From Streptomyces exfoliatus (GTDB lineage: Bacteria; Actinomycetota; Actinomycetes; Streptomycetales; Streptomycetaceae): 64,000 nucleotides of DNA. Positions within the stretch are counted from its first letter, which is position 1. Each line of letters opens with the position of its first letter. A program made the translations under genes and the position numbers. Where the stretch lies: positions 248,001 through 312,000 of the forward strand of contig NZ_JNZP01000002.1 of NCBI RefSeq assembly GCF_000725545.1, in the 5' to 3' direction. The notes below the pieces were generated by a model, which made no database searches, was not told where the DNA came from, and worked only from the letters and a program-made list of their open reading frames with translations. Below, in pieces: positions 24,571 through 33,178 of the stretch.

Positions 24571-25020
24571 ATGACCACCGACTACACCCCGGACGCCACC
24601 GACTGGCGCATCATCGAGGCCCTCCAGTCCGAGGGCCGTGCCAGCTTCGCCGAGCTCGCCCGTACGGTGTCGATGTCGCCGTCCGCGGTGACCGAGCGGG
24701 TGCGGCGCCTGGAGGAGGCCGGGGTGATCACCGGGTACACGGCGATCGTCGACCAGGACCGGCTGGGCCTGCCCATCCTCGCCTTCGTACGGCTGCGCTA
24801 CCCGCACGGCAACTACAAGCCGTTCCACGACCTGATCGACACGACGCCGGAGGTCCTGGAGGCGCACCACGTCACCGGTGACGACTGCTTCGTCCTGAAG
24901 GTCGCCGCCCGTTCCATGCGGCACCTGGAGGAGATCACCGGGAAGATCTCCACGCTCGGCGCGGTGACCACCAGCGTCGTCTACTCCTCGCCGCTGCCCC
25001 GGCGTTCGCTCGGCCGCTGA
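24571..25020 (+). CDS. Lrp/AsnC-family regulator (second)
   Basis: 149 residues. HTH at about 10-60 (FAELARTVSMSPSAVTERVR), then an RAM domain (LPILAFVRLRYPHGNYKPFH; EAHHVTGDDCFVLKVAARSM). It ends in SSPLPRRSLGR. It begins with an aspartate-rich N-terminus (MTTDYTPDATDWRIIEAL) that is standard for short Lrp-type regulators. Immediately upstream lies a 19-base inverted repeat that could be its operator. The DUF885 gene precedes it on the same strand and sbcC converges on it. No amino-acid gene identifies the ligand. Confidence 0.93.
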   Translation: MTTDYTPDATDWRIIEALQSEGRASFAELARTVSMSPSAVTERVRRLEEAGVITGYTAIVDQDRLGLPILAFVRLRYPHGNYKPFHDLIDTTPEVLEAHHVTGDDCFVLKVAARSMRHLEEITGKISTLGAVTTSVVYSSPLPRRSLGR

Positions 25021-25078
25021 GGTCAGCCGCCGGGAGTCAGCCGCAGGTGATCAGCCGGTGGGAGTGAGCCGGTGGGTG

Positions 25079-28000
25079 TCAGCCGCTGAGCGCGTCGGCG
25101 CCGGTACGCAGCCGCACCGCCGAGCCGTGCCGCGCCTTGACGACCTCCAGCTGGGCCGGGATGCGCCGGCGCAGGTCGCCGACGTGGCTGACGATGCCGA
25201 CGCTGCGGTCGCGCTCGCGCAGCGAGTCCAGGACGTCGAGGACCTCGTCGAGCGTCTGCTCGTCGAGGCTGCCGAAGCCCTCGTCGATGAACAGGGTGTC
25301 GAGCCGTACACCGCCCGCCTCGTCCGTGACGACGTCGGCGAGGCCGAGGGCGAGCGCGAGCGAGACGAAGAAGGTCTCGCCGCCGGAGAGGGTGGCGGTG
25401 TCGCGCTCGCTGCCGGTCCAGGCGTCGACGACGTGCAGACCGAGCCCGGCCCGCTTGCCGCCGGCGCGCGCGTCGGAGTGGACGAGGGTGTAGCGGCCGG
25501 AGGACATCCGCTGGAGGCGGGCGGTCGCGGCGGCGGCGACCTGTTCGAGGCGGGCCGCGAGGACGTACGACTCCAGGCGCATTCGGCGCTCGTTCTCGGC
25601 GGAGGTGCCGGCGGTGAGGGCGGCGAGGCGGGCCACCCGGTCGTACTCCTCTCGGAGCGGACCCAGGCGGCGCACCTCGGTCGCGGCCTGCCGGGACAGC
25701 GCGGCGAGGTCGGTCACGCGTTCCCTGGCGGCGGCCAGGACGGAGGCGGCCTCGCGGAGGGCGCGTTCGGCCGCCGTGTGGGCGGCCGCGGCGGCGGTGG
25801 GGTCGGCGGGCGGGAGCGCGGCGGCGGCCGCGGTTCCGGGCTCGGCGAGCCGGTCGGCCACGGCGGCGGACTCGGCCTGCCAGGCGTCCACGCGGTGCTG
25901 GTGGTCCCGGCGTTCGCTCTCGCGGAGGAGCGCGGCGGCGGCCTCGGCCGGGGTGGCGAAACCGGCGCGGTAGGCGGCGTCGGCGAGCCGGTCGTCGGCC
26001 TCCTTGAGGCGCTGGGCGGCGAGTTCGGCGGAGCGTACGGCGCCGTGGGCGTCGACCAGGAGGGCGATCCGCCGTTCCAGGCGGGTGGCGTGCTCGGCCA
26101 CGCTGGCGAACGCGCCGCGGCCCCGGGCGACCTCCTCGTCGAGCGCGGCCTGTTCCCGGTCGAGGGCCTCGCGCCGGGAGGTGCGCGCGGCGACCCGCCG
26201 CTCGGCCTCGCGCTGGGCGCCGACGCGCTCCTCGTGCTCCCGCTCGGCCCGCGCGAGGGCCTCCCGCGCGCTGTGGTTCTGCCCGGCGAGGGCATGGGCC
26301 TCGGCGTGAAGGCGGGTCAACTCCGCCACTTCGTGGGTGAGTGCCGGCACGGAGGGCTCGTCCGTGGGGCCCTCCGCGGCCGTGCCCGCGCGGACCTCCG
26401 CGCGAGCCGTGGACCAGGACTCGCGGGTGACGGCCAGTTCGCGTTCGGCGGCCGTACGGGTCTCCTCCGCGCGGGTGTAGGCCGCGTAGGCCGCTTCCTC
26501 GGTGGCGCGGTCGACGTGGTCGGCGGTGGTACGGGCGGGGGCCGGGTGGTCGGTCGAGCCGCAGACCTGGCACGGGTCGCCCGCGCTCAGGGTGACCGCC
26601 AGTTCGGCGGCGATGCCCTCCAGGCGGCGGGACTTGACGTCGAGCCAGCTCTCGTGGGCGGTGTTCCGGCGCTCGCGGGCGTCCGCGAGGCGCGCCTCGG
26701 CGGCCTCGGTGTCCTGGGCGAGGGCGTCACGGCGGCGGGCCGCCGCGAGTCGACGGCGGGCGGGCTCCAGGCGGCCCGCGAGGTGTTCGGCGCGGGCGGC
26801 GGCGTCCCTGGCGGCTTCGACGCGCTCGGTGAGCGCGGCCCGGCGCGGTTCCCAGTCGGCGAGCCAGTCGGCCGCGTCGCGCAGGACGTCGTCGTCGGCG
26901 CGCGCCTCGCGCGCGAGGACGGCACGCTCCTCGGTGAGCACGACGGCGCGATGCTCGGCGCGACGGGCCGCCTCAAGGCCGCCGAGCTCCTCACGGAACC
27001 GGTGCTCGCGGGCGGAGAGCTGTTCGGCCCCGGCGTCGGCGAGGTCGGGCGGCAGCAGGGCGCGGGCGCGTTCCCGGGCGGTGCGCGCGGCGGCGTGCTC
27101 GCGCTCGGCGTCCTGGCGCAGCCCGAGCGCGGGCGCCACCCGGTCCGCCTTGAGGCTGCGGTCGAGGGCGGTCTGCAGCCGGTCGCGCTCGGGGGCGCGG
27201 GCGTCGAGCCGCTCGCGGCGCAGGAGCGCGTCGGCGTGCCGGGCCTGGCGGGCTGCGAGGTCGTTCTCTGCGTCGAGGGCGGCGCGGGCGGCGCCCTGTC
27301 GGGCCTCGGCGGCGTCGAGCCGTACGCGCGCGATGTCGAGGACCTCTCGCGCCTCCGTACGGGCGATGGCGGCCCAGGTCAGGACCTCCTCGGCGAGCCC
27401 GGGATCGCCGGGCCTGCCCTCGACGGAGGTACGGGCGACGCCGAGGCCTCCGGCGGCCTGGCCCATCCGGTGGGCGAGGGCGAGGAGCCGCTCGTCCCCC
27501 TCCTCGACCTGCTGCTGTGCGGTGCGCCGGAGTTCGGCGAGGCGGTCCTCGACGGCGGCGAAGCGGCGGGTGTCGAAGAGGCGGCCGAGGAGCCTGCCCC
27601 GGGCCTCGGCGTCGGCCCGCAGGAAGCGGGCGAAGTCGCCCTGCGGGAGGAGGACGACCTGGCAGAACTGCTCACGGCTCATGCCGACGAGCTGGGTGAT
27701 CTCCTCGCCCGTCTCCTGGTGGGAGCGGCTGAGGCCGGCCCAGGTGCCGGTGGCGGAGTCGTACTCGCGCAGCCAGGTCTGGGCCTTCTCGGTGGTGAAG
27801 CCGCCGCCGCGCTTCTTGGGGCGCTGCTGGGCGGGGCGCCGGGTGATCTCCAGGCGCCGCTCCCCCACGGTCAGGTCGAGGACGACCTCGGTGGTGGTGC
27901 CGACGGGGGCGTGGTCGCTGCGCAGGGAGGCGCCGGGGGTCTGGCGGGCGCCGGGCACGCTCCCGTACAGGGCGAAGCAGACGGCGTCGAGGACGGAGGT

Positions 28001-28123
28001 CTTGCCGGCGCCGGTCGGTCCGTGGAGGAGGAAGAGTCCGGCGGAGGACAGGGCGTCGAAGTCGACGGTCTGCGTGCCGCCGAAGGGGCCGAAGGCGGTG
28101 ATCTCCAGGCGGTGCAGCCTCAC
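25079..28123 (-). CDS. sbcC: Exonuclease subunit SbcC (SMC-like ATPase)
   Basis: 1014 residues, the ATPase of the SbcCD (Rad50/Mre11-type) nuclease, which opens hairpins and processes double-strand ends. Walker A is GPTGAGKTS (residues 35-43). The ABC signature LSGGETFF is near 911 and Walker B with LFIDEGFGSLDE near 944. Two long coiled coils flank the zinc hook CQVC at about 518-521. The GTG at 28123 overlaps the sbcD stop (GTGA), so the genes are coupled. Length is normal for actinobacteria. The reverse-frame reading beyond the start belongs to sbcD in another frame. Confidence 0.97.
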   Translation of the reverse strand: MRLHRLEITAFGPFGGTQTVDFDALSSAGLFLLHGPTGAGKTSVLDAVCFALYGSVPGARQTPGASLRSDHAPVGTTTEVVLDLTVGERRLEITRRPAQQRPKKRGGGFTTEKAQTWLREYDSATGTWAGLSRSHQETGEEITQLVGMSREQFCQVVLLPQGDFARFLRADAEARGRLLGRLFDTRRFAAVEDRLAELRRTAQQQVEEGDERLLALAHRMGQAAGGLGVARTSVEGRPGDPGLAEEVLTWAAIARTEAREVLDIARVRLDAAEARQGAARAALDAENDLAARQARHADALLRRERLDARAPERDRLQTALDRSLKADRVAPALGLRQDAEREHAAARTARERARALLPPDLADAGAEQLSAREHRFREELGGLEAARRAEHRAVVLTEERAVLAREARADDDVLRDAADWLADWEPRRAALTERVEAARDAAARAEHLAGRLEPARRRLAAARRRDALAQDTEAAEARLADARERRNTAHESWLDVKSRRLEGIAAELAVTLSAGDPCQVCGSTDHPAPARTTADHVDRATEEAAYAAYTRAEETRTAAERELAVTRESWSTARAEVRAGTAAEGPTDEPSVPALTHEVAELTRLHAEAHALAGQNHSAREALARAEREHEERVGAQREAERRVAARTSRREALDREQAALDEEVARGRGAFASVAEHATRLERRIALLVDAHGAVRSAELAAQRLKEADDRLADAAYRAGFATPAEAAAALLRESERRDHQHRVDAWQAESAAVADRLAEPGTAAAAALPPADPTAAAAAHTAAERALREAASVLAAARERVTDLAALSRQAATEVRRLGPLREEYDRVARLAALTAGTSAENERRMRLESYVLAARLEQVAAAATARLQRMSSGRYTLVHSDARAGGKRAGLGLHVVDAWTGSERDTATLSGGETFFVSLALALGLADVVTDEAGGVRLDTLFIDEGFGSLDEQTLDEVLDVLDSLRERDRSVGIVSHVGDLRRRIPAQLEVVKARHGSAVRLRTGADALSG

Positions 28124-29289
28124 CGGCCCACCTCCCGCTCGGCCGTGTCGACGCGTACGTCGTCGAAGGCGCCGTACAGGACCGTCCGCTCGGGCCCGTC
28201 GAGGGTGGCTCCGCCGCGTACGTGGGCCACGAAGTCCTCCGCGATCTGCTGGTCGGTGCGGTTGCGGAGCCGCTGGGCGTAGGAGGCGCCCGGGTCGGTG
28301 CCGGTCCGCTCGGGGTCGAAGACCAGGTTCAGGGCGTGCGGGAAGCGTGCGGTGAGCCGGGCCATCGGTTCGGCGGGGCGCACCGGGTCGGTGAGCGTGG
28401 CCTCGACCCAGGACTGTTCGTGGGGGGTGAGCGCCGCGTCGTCGAGGAGGTCGTCGAGCCGTCCCCTGATCCGGACGAGGGGCCGCGGGACGGGGCAGTC
28501 GAGCCGTTCGGCGGTGTCGACGGCTCCGTCGGGGCCCAGGTCGATCAGCCACATGGTCTTGCGGTGGTCGGCCTCGGAGAAGGAGTACGCGAGGGGTGAT
28601 CCGGAGTAGCGGACGCGCGGGGTGAGGGTCTGGCTGCCGTGCAGGTGACCGAGGGCGACGTAGTCGACGCCGTCGAAGATCCCGGTGGGGACGGCGGCGA
28701 CACCTCCGACGGTGATGTCCCGCTCGCTGTCGCTGGGCGCGCCGCCGGCGACGAAGGCGTGGGCGAGGACGACGGACCGGGTGCCGGCGGGCCGGCGGGC
28801 GAGGTCGGCGCGCACCCGGTCCATGGCGGCAGTGAGCACGGCCTCGTGGCCGGCCTTCGCGGCGCCGAGCTGGTCCCGGACGAGGGCGGGTTCCAGGTAG
28901 GGGAGGCCGTAGAGGGCGACCTCTCCGTGGGCGTCGGTGAGGACGACGGGGGTGCCGATGCCCGCGGGGTCGGTACGGAGGTGGATGCCGGCCCGCTCGA
29001 TGAGTCCGGCGCCGACGCCGAGGCGGCGGGCCGAGTCGTGGTTGCCGGAGATCATGACGGTGGGCACGCCGGCGTCGGCGAGGCGGTGCAGCGCGGTGTC
29101 GAAGAGTTCGACGGCGGGCAGCGGGGGGACGGCCCGGTCGTAGACGTCGCCTGCGACGAGGACGGCGTCCACGCGGTGCTCGTGGACGGTGGCCACCAGG
29201 TGTTCGAGGAAGGCGGCCTGGGCGTCGAGGAGGCCGACGCGGTGGAAGGACCGGCCGAGATGCCAGTCCGAGGTGTGCAGGAGCCTCAC
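28120..29289 (-). CDS. sbcD: Exonuclease subunit SbcD (Mre11-like nuclease)
   Basis: 389 residues, the metallophosphoesterase subunit that provides the nuclease of SbcCD. Metal-binding motifs occur in order: HTSDWHLGR (residues 5-13), AGDVYDRA (near 46), ISGNHDSARRL (near 80), VVLAHAFVAGG and ALGHLHGSQ. The C-terminal part is the usual capping domain. It starts at GTG 29289 (MRLLHTSDWHLG) and overlaps sbcC by 4 bases. No other gene shares the operon. The upstream 180-base gap (29290-29470) holds only GC-rich spacer, with nothing I can identify. Confidence 0.97.
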   Translation of the reverse strand: MRLLHTSDWHLGRSFHRVGLLDAQAAFLEHLVATVHEHRVDAVLVAGDVYDRAVPPLPAVELFDTALHRLADAGVPTVMISGNHDSARRLGVGAGLIERAGIHLRTDPAGIGTPVVLTDAHGEVALYGLPYLEPALVRDQLGAAKAGHEAVLTAAMDRVRADLARRPAGTRSVVLAHAFVAGGAPSDSERDITVGGVAAVPTGIFDGVDYVALGHLHGSQTLTPRVRYSGSPLAYSFSEADHRKTMWLIDLGPDGAVDTAERLDCPVPRPLVRIRGRLDDLLDDAALTPHEQSWVEATLTDPVRPAEPMARLTARFPHALNLVFDPERTGTDPGASYAQRLRNRTDQQIAEDFVAHVRGGATLDGPERTVLYGAFDDVRVDTAEREVGR

Positions 29290-29470
29290 GATGCCGTCCC
29301 ACCCCGCATGTGCGCCGCTCCTCGCCGCCGGTTCCCGTCGTGTGCGGCCTCCACGCTATCCCGCCGGGGGGCGTGGTCGGGGCCGTACGGGTATGCGGTC
29401 CGGGCGCGGGGGGTTCAGGCCTCGGGCGCCGGGCGGTCGGGCGCCGGGGCGGGGTGTCGGGTGTCACGCC

Positions 29471-30097
29471 TCACGCGTCGCCGTACGCCTCGCCGCCCAG
29501 TTCGAACGCGGCCGTGCCCGCCGTGGCGTCGGCCAGCCAGGCGCGGAAGGCGGGGACGTCCGAGTCCGGGAGGCCGATCTCGATCGTGACGGCGTCGGTG
29601 TACCGCACGTCACGGACGGCGCGGCCGGTCGCCCGCAGGTCGTTCTCCAGCTTGCCCGCCCGCTGGTGGTCGACGGTCAGGGTGGCGAGCCGGAAGCGCT
29701 GCCTGGTCACCGTGCCGAGCGCGTCGAGCGCCTCGCCGACCACACCGCCGTACGCGCGGATGAGGCCGCCCGCGCCGAGCTTCACACCGCCGTAGTAGCG
29801 GGTGACGACGGCGGCGACGTACCGCATCTCGCGGCGCAGCAGCATCTGCAGCATCGGGGCGCCCGCCGTGCCCCCGGGTTCGCCGTCGTCGCTCGCCCGC
29901 TGGACGGAGGCGTCGGCGCCGAGGACGTACGCGAAGCAGTTGTGGGTGGCGGTCGGGTGTTCCCGGCGGACGCGCGCGACGAACTCCTGCGCCTCCCGCT
30001 CGTCGGCGACGGGCGCGAGCGTGCAGAGGAAGCGCGAGCGGTTGATCTCCGTCTCGTGCACACCCTCGCGGGCCGGCGTTCGGTACTGCTCCTGCAT
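29471..30097 (-). CDS. YigZ/IMPACT-family protein
   Basis: 208 residues, UPF0029/IMPACT fold with a DUF1949 C-terminal domain. The family signature region is ASDDGEPGGTAGAPMLQMLL (about residues 68-87), followed by VVTRYYGGVKLGAGGLIRAY. The C-terminal RNA-binding-like ferredoxin domain covers about 135-200. Members are associated with translation control and sometimes amino-acid metabolism, but the bacterial role is not established. It starts at ATG 30097 (MQEQYRTPAREG) only 9 bases downstream of the PucR-type gene, so the two probably share a transcript. Confidence 0.93.
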   Translation of the reverse strand: MQEQYRTPAREGVHETEINRSRFLCTLAPVADEREAQEFVARVRREHPTATHNCFAYVLGADASVQRASDDGEPGGTAGAPMLQMLLRREMRYVAAVVTRYYGGVKLGAGGLIRAYGGVVGEALDALGTVTRQRFRLATLTVDHQRAGKLENDLRATGRAVRDVRYTDAVTIEIGLPDSDVPAFRAWLADATAGTAAFELGGEAYGDA

Positions 30098-30106
30098 CCG
30101 GCCAGC

Positions 30107-31459
30107 CTACGTTCCCGCCGCCTCGCGCTCCCCGGCGGCCGGTTCCGCCGCGTGCGTGAGCCCGGCGTACGGGAGGGCGCGCAGGGCCAGGGCCCAGCCG
30201 AGGCGGGCCTCGCCCGACTCGCTGGAGCGGCCGGTGAGCTCGGCGATGCGGCCGATGCGGTTGAGGACGGTGTTGCGGTGGCAGTAGAGCTGTTCGGCTG
30301 CCCGGGAGGCCGAGCAGCCGTGATCCAGCCAGACCCGGAGGGTGGTGAGGAGCGCGGCGCGTTCGCCGCCGGTCGCGAGCACGGGCCCGAGGTGGACGGT
30401 GACGATCCGCTCGGCGATGTCGGTGCGCCCGCTGAGCAGCACCTGCGCGAGCCGGTCGTCGAAGACGGCGACCTCGCCGCTGCCCGCGCGGAGGGTACGC
30501 AGGGTCTGCTCGGCGAGCCGCAGGGCGCGCCCCGCCTGGGAGAGCCGTTCGAACTCCGGGGAGATCCCGGCGGTGGCCCCGGTCCGCTCGCGCAGGGCGG
30601 CGAGGAGCGCGCGCGTGGCGGGGTCGTCTCCCCGGCCGGGGGCGGCGGGCGCGTCGCGGCGGGGCAGCCGGACGATGCCGGCGTACCGGCCCGAGCGGGG
30701 CCGCCAGAACGACCACATGCCCTGGGCCTCCAGGACGGGCGAGGGGTGCGGCGGCGCGGCCGGGTCCTGGGCGGCGACCACGACGACGTACCGGTCGACC
30801 GCGGGGACGCCGAGCGCGGCGGCGGCTGCCGAGGCGACGGCGGGGTCGTCGGCGCGGCCGTCGAGCAGCGCCTCGAAGAGGGCGACGCGCCGGGTGTCCT
30901 GGCGGCTCTGGAGTTCCAGCTGGGCGATCCGGTACGCGTCGGCCATCGCGACCGAGTAGCGGTCGATGGTCTCCCAGACGCCGCTCGCCATGTCCAGTTC
31001 GACGTCCCGGCTGTCCGACTCCCGCCCCGCCCGTACCCGGAGGTGCTCGGCCATGACCTGCCAGAGCACCCGGCCGCCGCGCCGGTAGGCCTGCAGCACG
31101 GTGTCGAGCGGCACGCCCTGATCGGCACGGCGGCGGCCGGTCTCGCGGGCGGCCCACTCGAAGTCGCCGCCGGTCGCTTCGAGGCCGCCGAAGTCCTCCA
31201 GGGCGCGCAGCAGGTTGTCGCGGCAGATCTCCCAGAGGTCGTCGCGGGTGACGGGAGCGCCGGAGGCGTACGTACCGGAGTGGGCGCGGATGTCGTCGAC
31301 GGCGCGGTCGGTGAGCCGGTCGATGTCGGCGAGCATCGTCGTGGCGAGGGAGCGGCGGAGCGCGCCGGCGCCTGCGCCGCCCAGGGGGGTGCGGGTCCTC
31401 CCGCTCGCGCCGGAGCGCGCCCCGGCGGGCCCACCGGGCACCGCCGGGTGGTGCGTCAT
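30107..31459 (-). CDS. PucR/CdaR-type helix-turn-helix regulator
   Basis: 450 residues. A PucR-type C-terminal HTH is clear: WLDHGCSASRAAEQLYCHRN and TVLNRIGRIAELTG near residues 385-420. The upstream part includes an N-terminal RsbR-like helical region (about 50-150) and a middle domain with GVPAVDRYVVVVAAQDPA. Members regulate purine, sugar or stress genes, often with a diffusible effector. ATG at 31459 has GGGAG about 9 bases upstream. A second ATG at 31485, in another frame, opens a nine-codon leader that ends on this start. The region of the divergent acyl-CoA ligase contains its likely target promoter. Confidence 0.88.
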   Translation of the reverse strand: MTHHPAVPGGPAGARSGASGRTRTPLGGAGAGALRRSLATTMLADIDRLTDRAVDDIRAHSGTYASGAPVTRDDLWEICRDNLLRALEDFGGLEATGGDFEWAARETGRRRADQGVPLDTVLQAYRRGGRVLWQVMAEHLRVRAGRESDSRDVELDMASGVWETIDRYSVAMADAYRIAQLELQSRQDTRRVALFEALLDGRADDPAVASAAAAALGVPAVDRYVVVVAAQDPAAPPHPSPVLEAQGMWSFWRPRSGRYAGIVRLPRRDAPAAPGRGDDPATRALLAALRERTGATAGISPEFERLSQAGRALRLAEQTLRTLRAGSGEVAVFDDRLAQVLLSGRTDIAERIVTVHLGPVLATGGERAALLTTLRVWLDHGCSASRAAEQLYCHRNTVLNRIGRIAELTGRSSESGEARLGWALALRALPYAGLTHAAEPAAGEREAAGT

Positions 31460-31485
31460 GGCCGGGCTCCCGGGTTGTGCGTCAT
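31456..31485 (-). other. Nine-codon leader reading frame overlapping the PucR-type start
   Basis: A 26-base direct repeat creates ATGACGCACAACC (at 31485) and ATGACGCACCACC (at 31459). The upstream ATG opens MTHNPGARP then TGA, and that TGA overlaps the real ATG as ATGA. It may be a coupled leader peptide or merely the product of a small duplication. No ribosome binding site precedes the upstream ATG. Confidence 0.35.
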
Positions 31486-31632
31486 GGCTGGCACCGTAGC
31501 GCCGGATTTTGGCGAATGCCACGGGACGGACGGGCGGGCGGGGCCGCTGCCCACCTCGGCGGGCCACATGGTGGGCGTCTGCACATGGCATCCGGGCGGC
31601 GCCTCGACGGATTCTGTGCCGTGTCACCGATC

Positions 31633-31650
31633 GTCAACAGAGCTGTTGAC
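31633..31650. promoter_or_regulatory. 18-bp palindrome GTCAACAG-N2-CTGTTGAC
   Basis: Perfect 8-base arms around AG, ending 21 bases before the acyl-CoA ligase ATG. The spacing fits a repressor operator overlapping the transcription start or 5' leader. The binder may be the divergent PucR-type protein or a fatty-acid-responsive regulator elsewhere in the genome. Confidence 0.55.
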
Positions 31651-31671
31651 TCCGCGTCCCTGGAGCGTGTC

Positions 31672-33150
31672 ATGTCACTGAGCGTCGCCGGCGTGCTGGG
31701 CGAGTCCGCCCGCCACTTCCCCGACCGGATCGCGGTCGTCGAGGGCGGCACCCGGCTCACCTACGGGGAGCTGTGGGCGGAGGCGCTGCGCTGCGCCGCG
31801 GGGCTGCGCGAGGCGGGGGTGAAGCCGGGCGACCGGCTGGCCGTCCTGCTGCCGAACACGATCGAGTTCCTGCGCGTGTACTACGGGGCGCTCGCGGCAG
31901 GTGCGACCGTCGTCCCCGTTCACGCCCTGCTCGTCGCCGACGAGGTGCGGTACGTCCTGGAGCACAGCGGCGCGGTGGGCATCGTGAGCGGCGGACCGCT
32001 GTGGGCGGTCGCCGACGAGGCGGCCCGGGCGGCCGGCGTGCGGGCGTTCCAGGGGGCGCCCCCGGCGCGGGAGCCGCTGGCCGCGGCCGAGCCGGCCGAG
32101 CCCTCCGACACTGCGGTGATCCTCTACACGAGCGGGACGACGGGCCGTCCTAAGGGCGCCCTGCTCACCCATCTCAACATCGTCATGAACGCCTCCGTGA
32201 CCGCGCAGGACCTGCTCGGGCTCGGCACGGGCGACGTGGTCCTCGGCTGTCTGCCGCTCTTCCACAGCTACGGCCAGACCTGCGCGATGAACGGGACGCT
32301 CCGCAAGGGGGCGACGCTGGTCCTGATGCCCCGGTTCAGCGGCCCCGCGGCCCTTCAGGTGCTCGCCGACGAGGGCGTCACCGTCTTCATGGGGGTGCCG
32401 ACGATGTACCACGCCCTGGTGGAGGCGGCGGCCGGCTCCGAGGTGCGTCCCGCGGCCCTGCGCGCCGCCGTGTCGGGCGGGGCGGCGCTGCCGGTCGCGG
32501 TCCTGGAGCGCTTCGAGGAGACGTTCGACACCCAGGTCCTGGAGGGGTACGGCCTGACGGAGACCTCGCCGGTCGCCACCTTCAACCAGCCGCACCTGGG
32601 CCGCAGGCCGGGGACGGTCGGGCATCCGGTCTGGGGTGTCGAGGTGGGCGTCGCCGACGCGGCCGTCGACCGGCGGGTCGTGCTGCTCGCGGACGGCGAG
32701 GTCGGCGAGGTCGTGGTGCGCGGGCACAACGTCTTCGCCGGGTACCTCGACGACCCGGAGGCGACGGCGGCGGCGGTCGTGGACGGCTGGTTCCGTACCG
32801 GTGACCTGGGCGTACGGGACGAGGACGGCTTCCTGCGGATCGTCGACCGGAAGAAGGACCTGGTCATCCGGGGCGGCTTCAACATCTACCCGCGCGAGGT
32901 GGAGGAGGTGCTGGTGCGCCACCCCTCGGTCTCGGAGGTCGCCGTGATCGGCGTCCCCGACGAGGCGAAGGGCGAGGAGGTGTGCGCGGTGGTGGTACGC
33001 CGGGAGGGCGCGGCCCCCCTCTCCGCGGAGGAGCTCGTGGACTGGTCACGGGAGCGCCTCGGCCGCCACAAGTACCCGCGGCTCGTGCGCTTCGTCGAGG
33101 AGCTGCCGCTGGGCCCGACGGGCAAGGTCCTGAAGCGGGCTCTGGTCTGA
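31672..33150 (+). CDS. Long-chain fatty-acid/acyl-CoA ligase (ANL superfamily)
   Basis: 492 residues of the adenylate-forming ANL superfamily. The AMP-binding P-loop is LYTSGTTGRPKGA (about 151-163), followed by the A4-type LPLFHSYGQT, A5 EGYGLTETSP and A7/A8 WFRTGDLG-VRDEDGFLRIVDRKKD. The catalytic lysine is in PTGKVLKRAL at the end. It activates a carboxylate, probably a fatty acid, to its CoA ester. ATG at 31672 has GGAG 6 bases upstream; longer starts lie in GC-rich non-coding sequence. The following gene is a carboxylesterase, 28 bases away, which could supply free acids. Confidence 0.93.
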   Translation: MSLSVAGVLGESARHFPDRIAVVEGGTRLTYGELWAEALRCAAGLREAGVKPGDRLAVLLPNTIEFLRVYYGALAAGATVVPVHALLVADEVRYVLEHSGAVGIVSGGPLWAVADEAARAAGVRAFQGAPPAREPLAAAEPAEPSDTAVILYTSGTTGRPKGALLTHLNIVMNASVTAQDLLGLGTGDVVLGCLPLFHSYGQTCAMNGTLRKGATLVLMPRFSGPAALQVLADEGVTVFMGVPTMYHALVEAAAGSEVRPAALRAAVSGGAALPVAVLERFEETFDTQVLEGYGLTETSPVATFNQPHLGRRPGTVGHPVWGVEVGVADAAVDRRVVLLADGEVGEVVVRGHNVFAGYLDDPEATAAAVVDGWFRTGDLGVRDEDGFLRIVDRKKDLVIRGGFNIYPREVEEVLVRHPSVSEVAVIGVPDEAKGEEVCAVVVRREGAAPLSAEELVDWSRERLGRHKYPRLVRFVEELPLGPTGKVLKRALV

Positions 33151-33178
33151 AGCGACGACGGCGGGAGGGACGGAAACG

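Noticed and set aside
25021..25078. Short degenerate TCAGCCG repeats between the Lrp gene and sbcC
   Set aside because: They are too short and irregular to call a functional repeat and form no convincing terminator.
25079..29467. The 1462-codon frame as one giant SbcC
   Set aside because: The upstream third is the sbcD gene in another frame; SbcC starts at GTG 28123, overlapping the sbcD stop.
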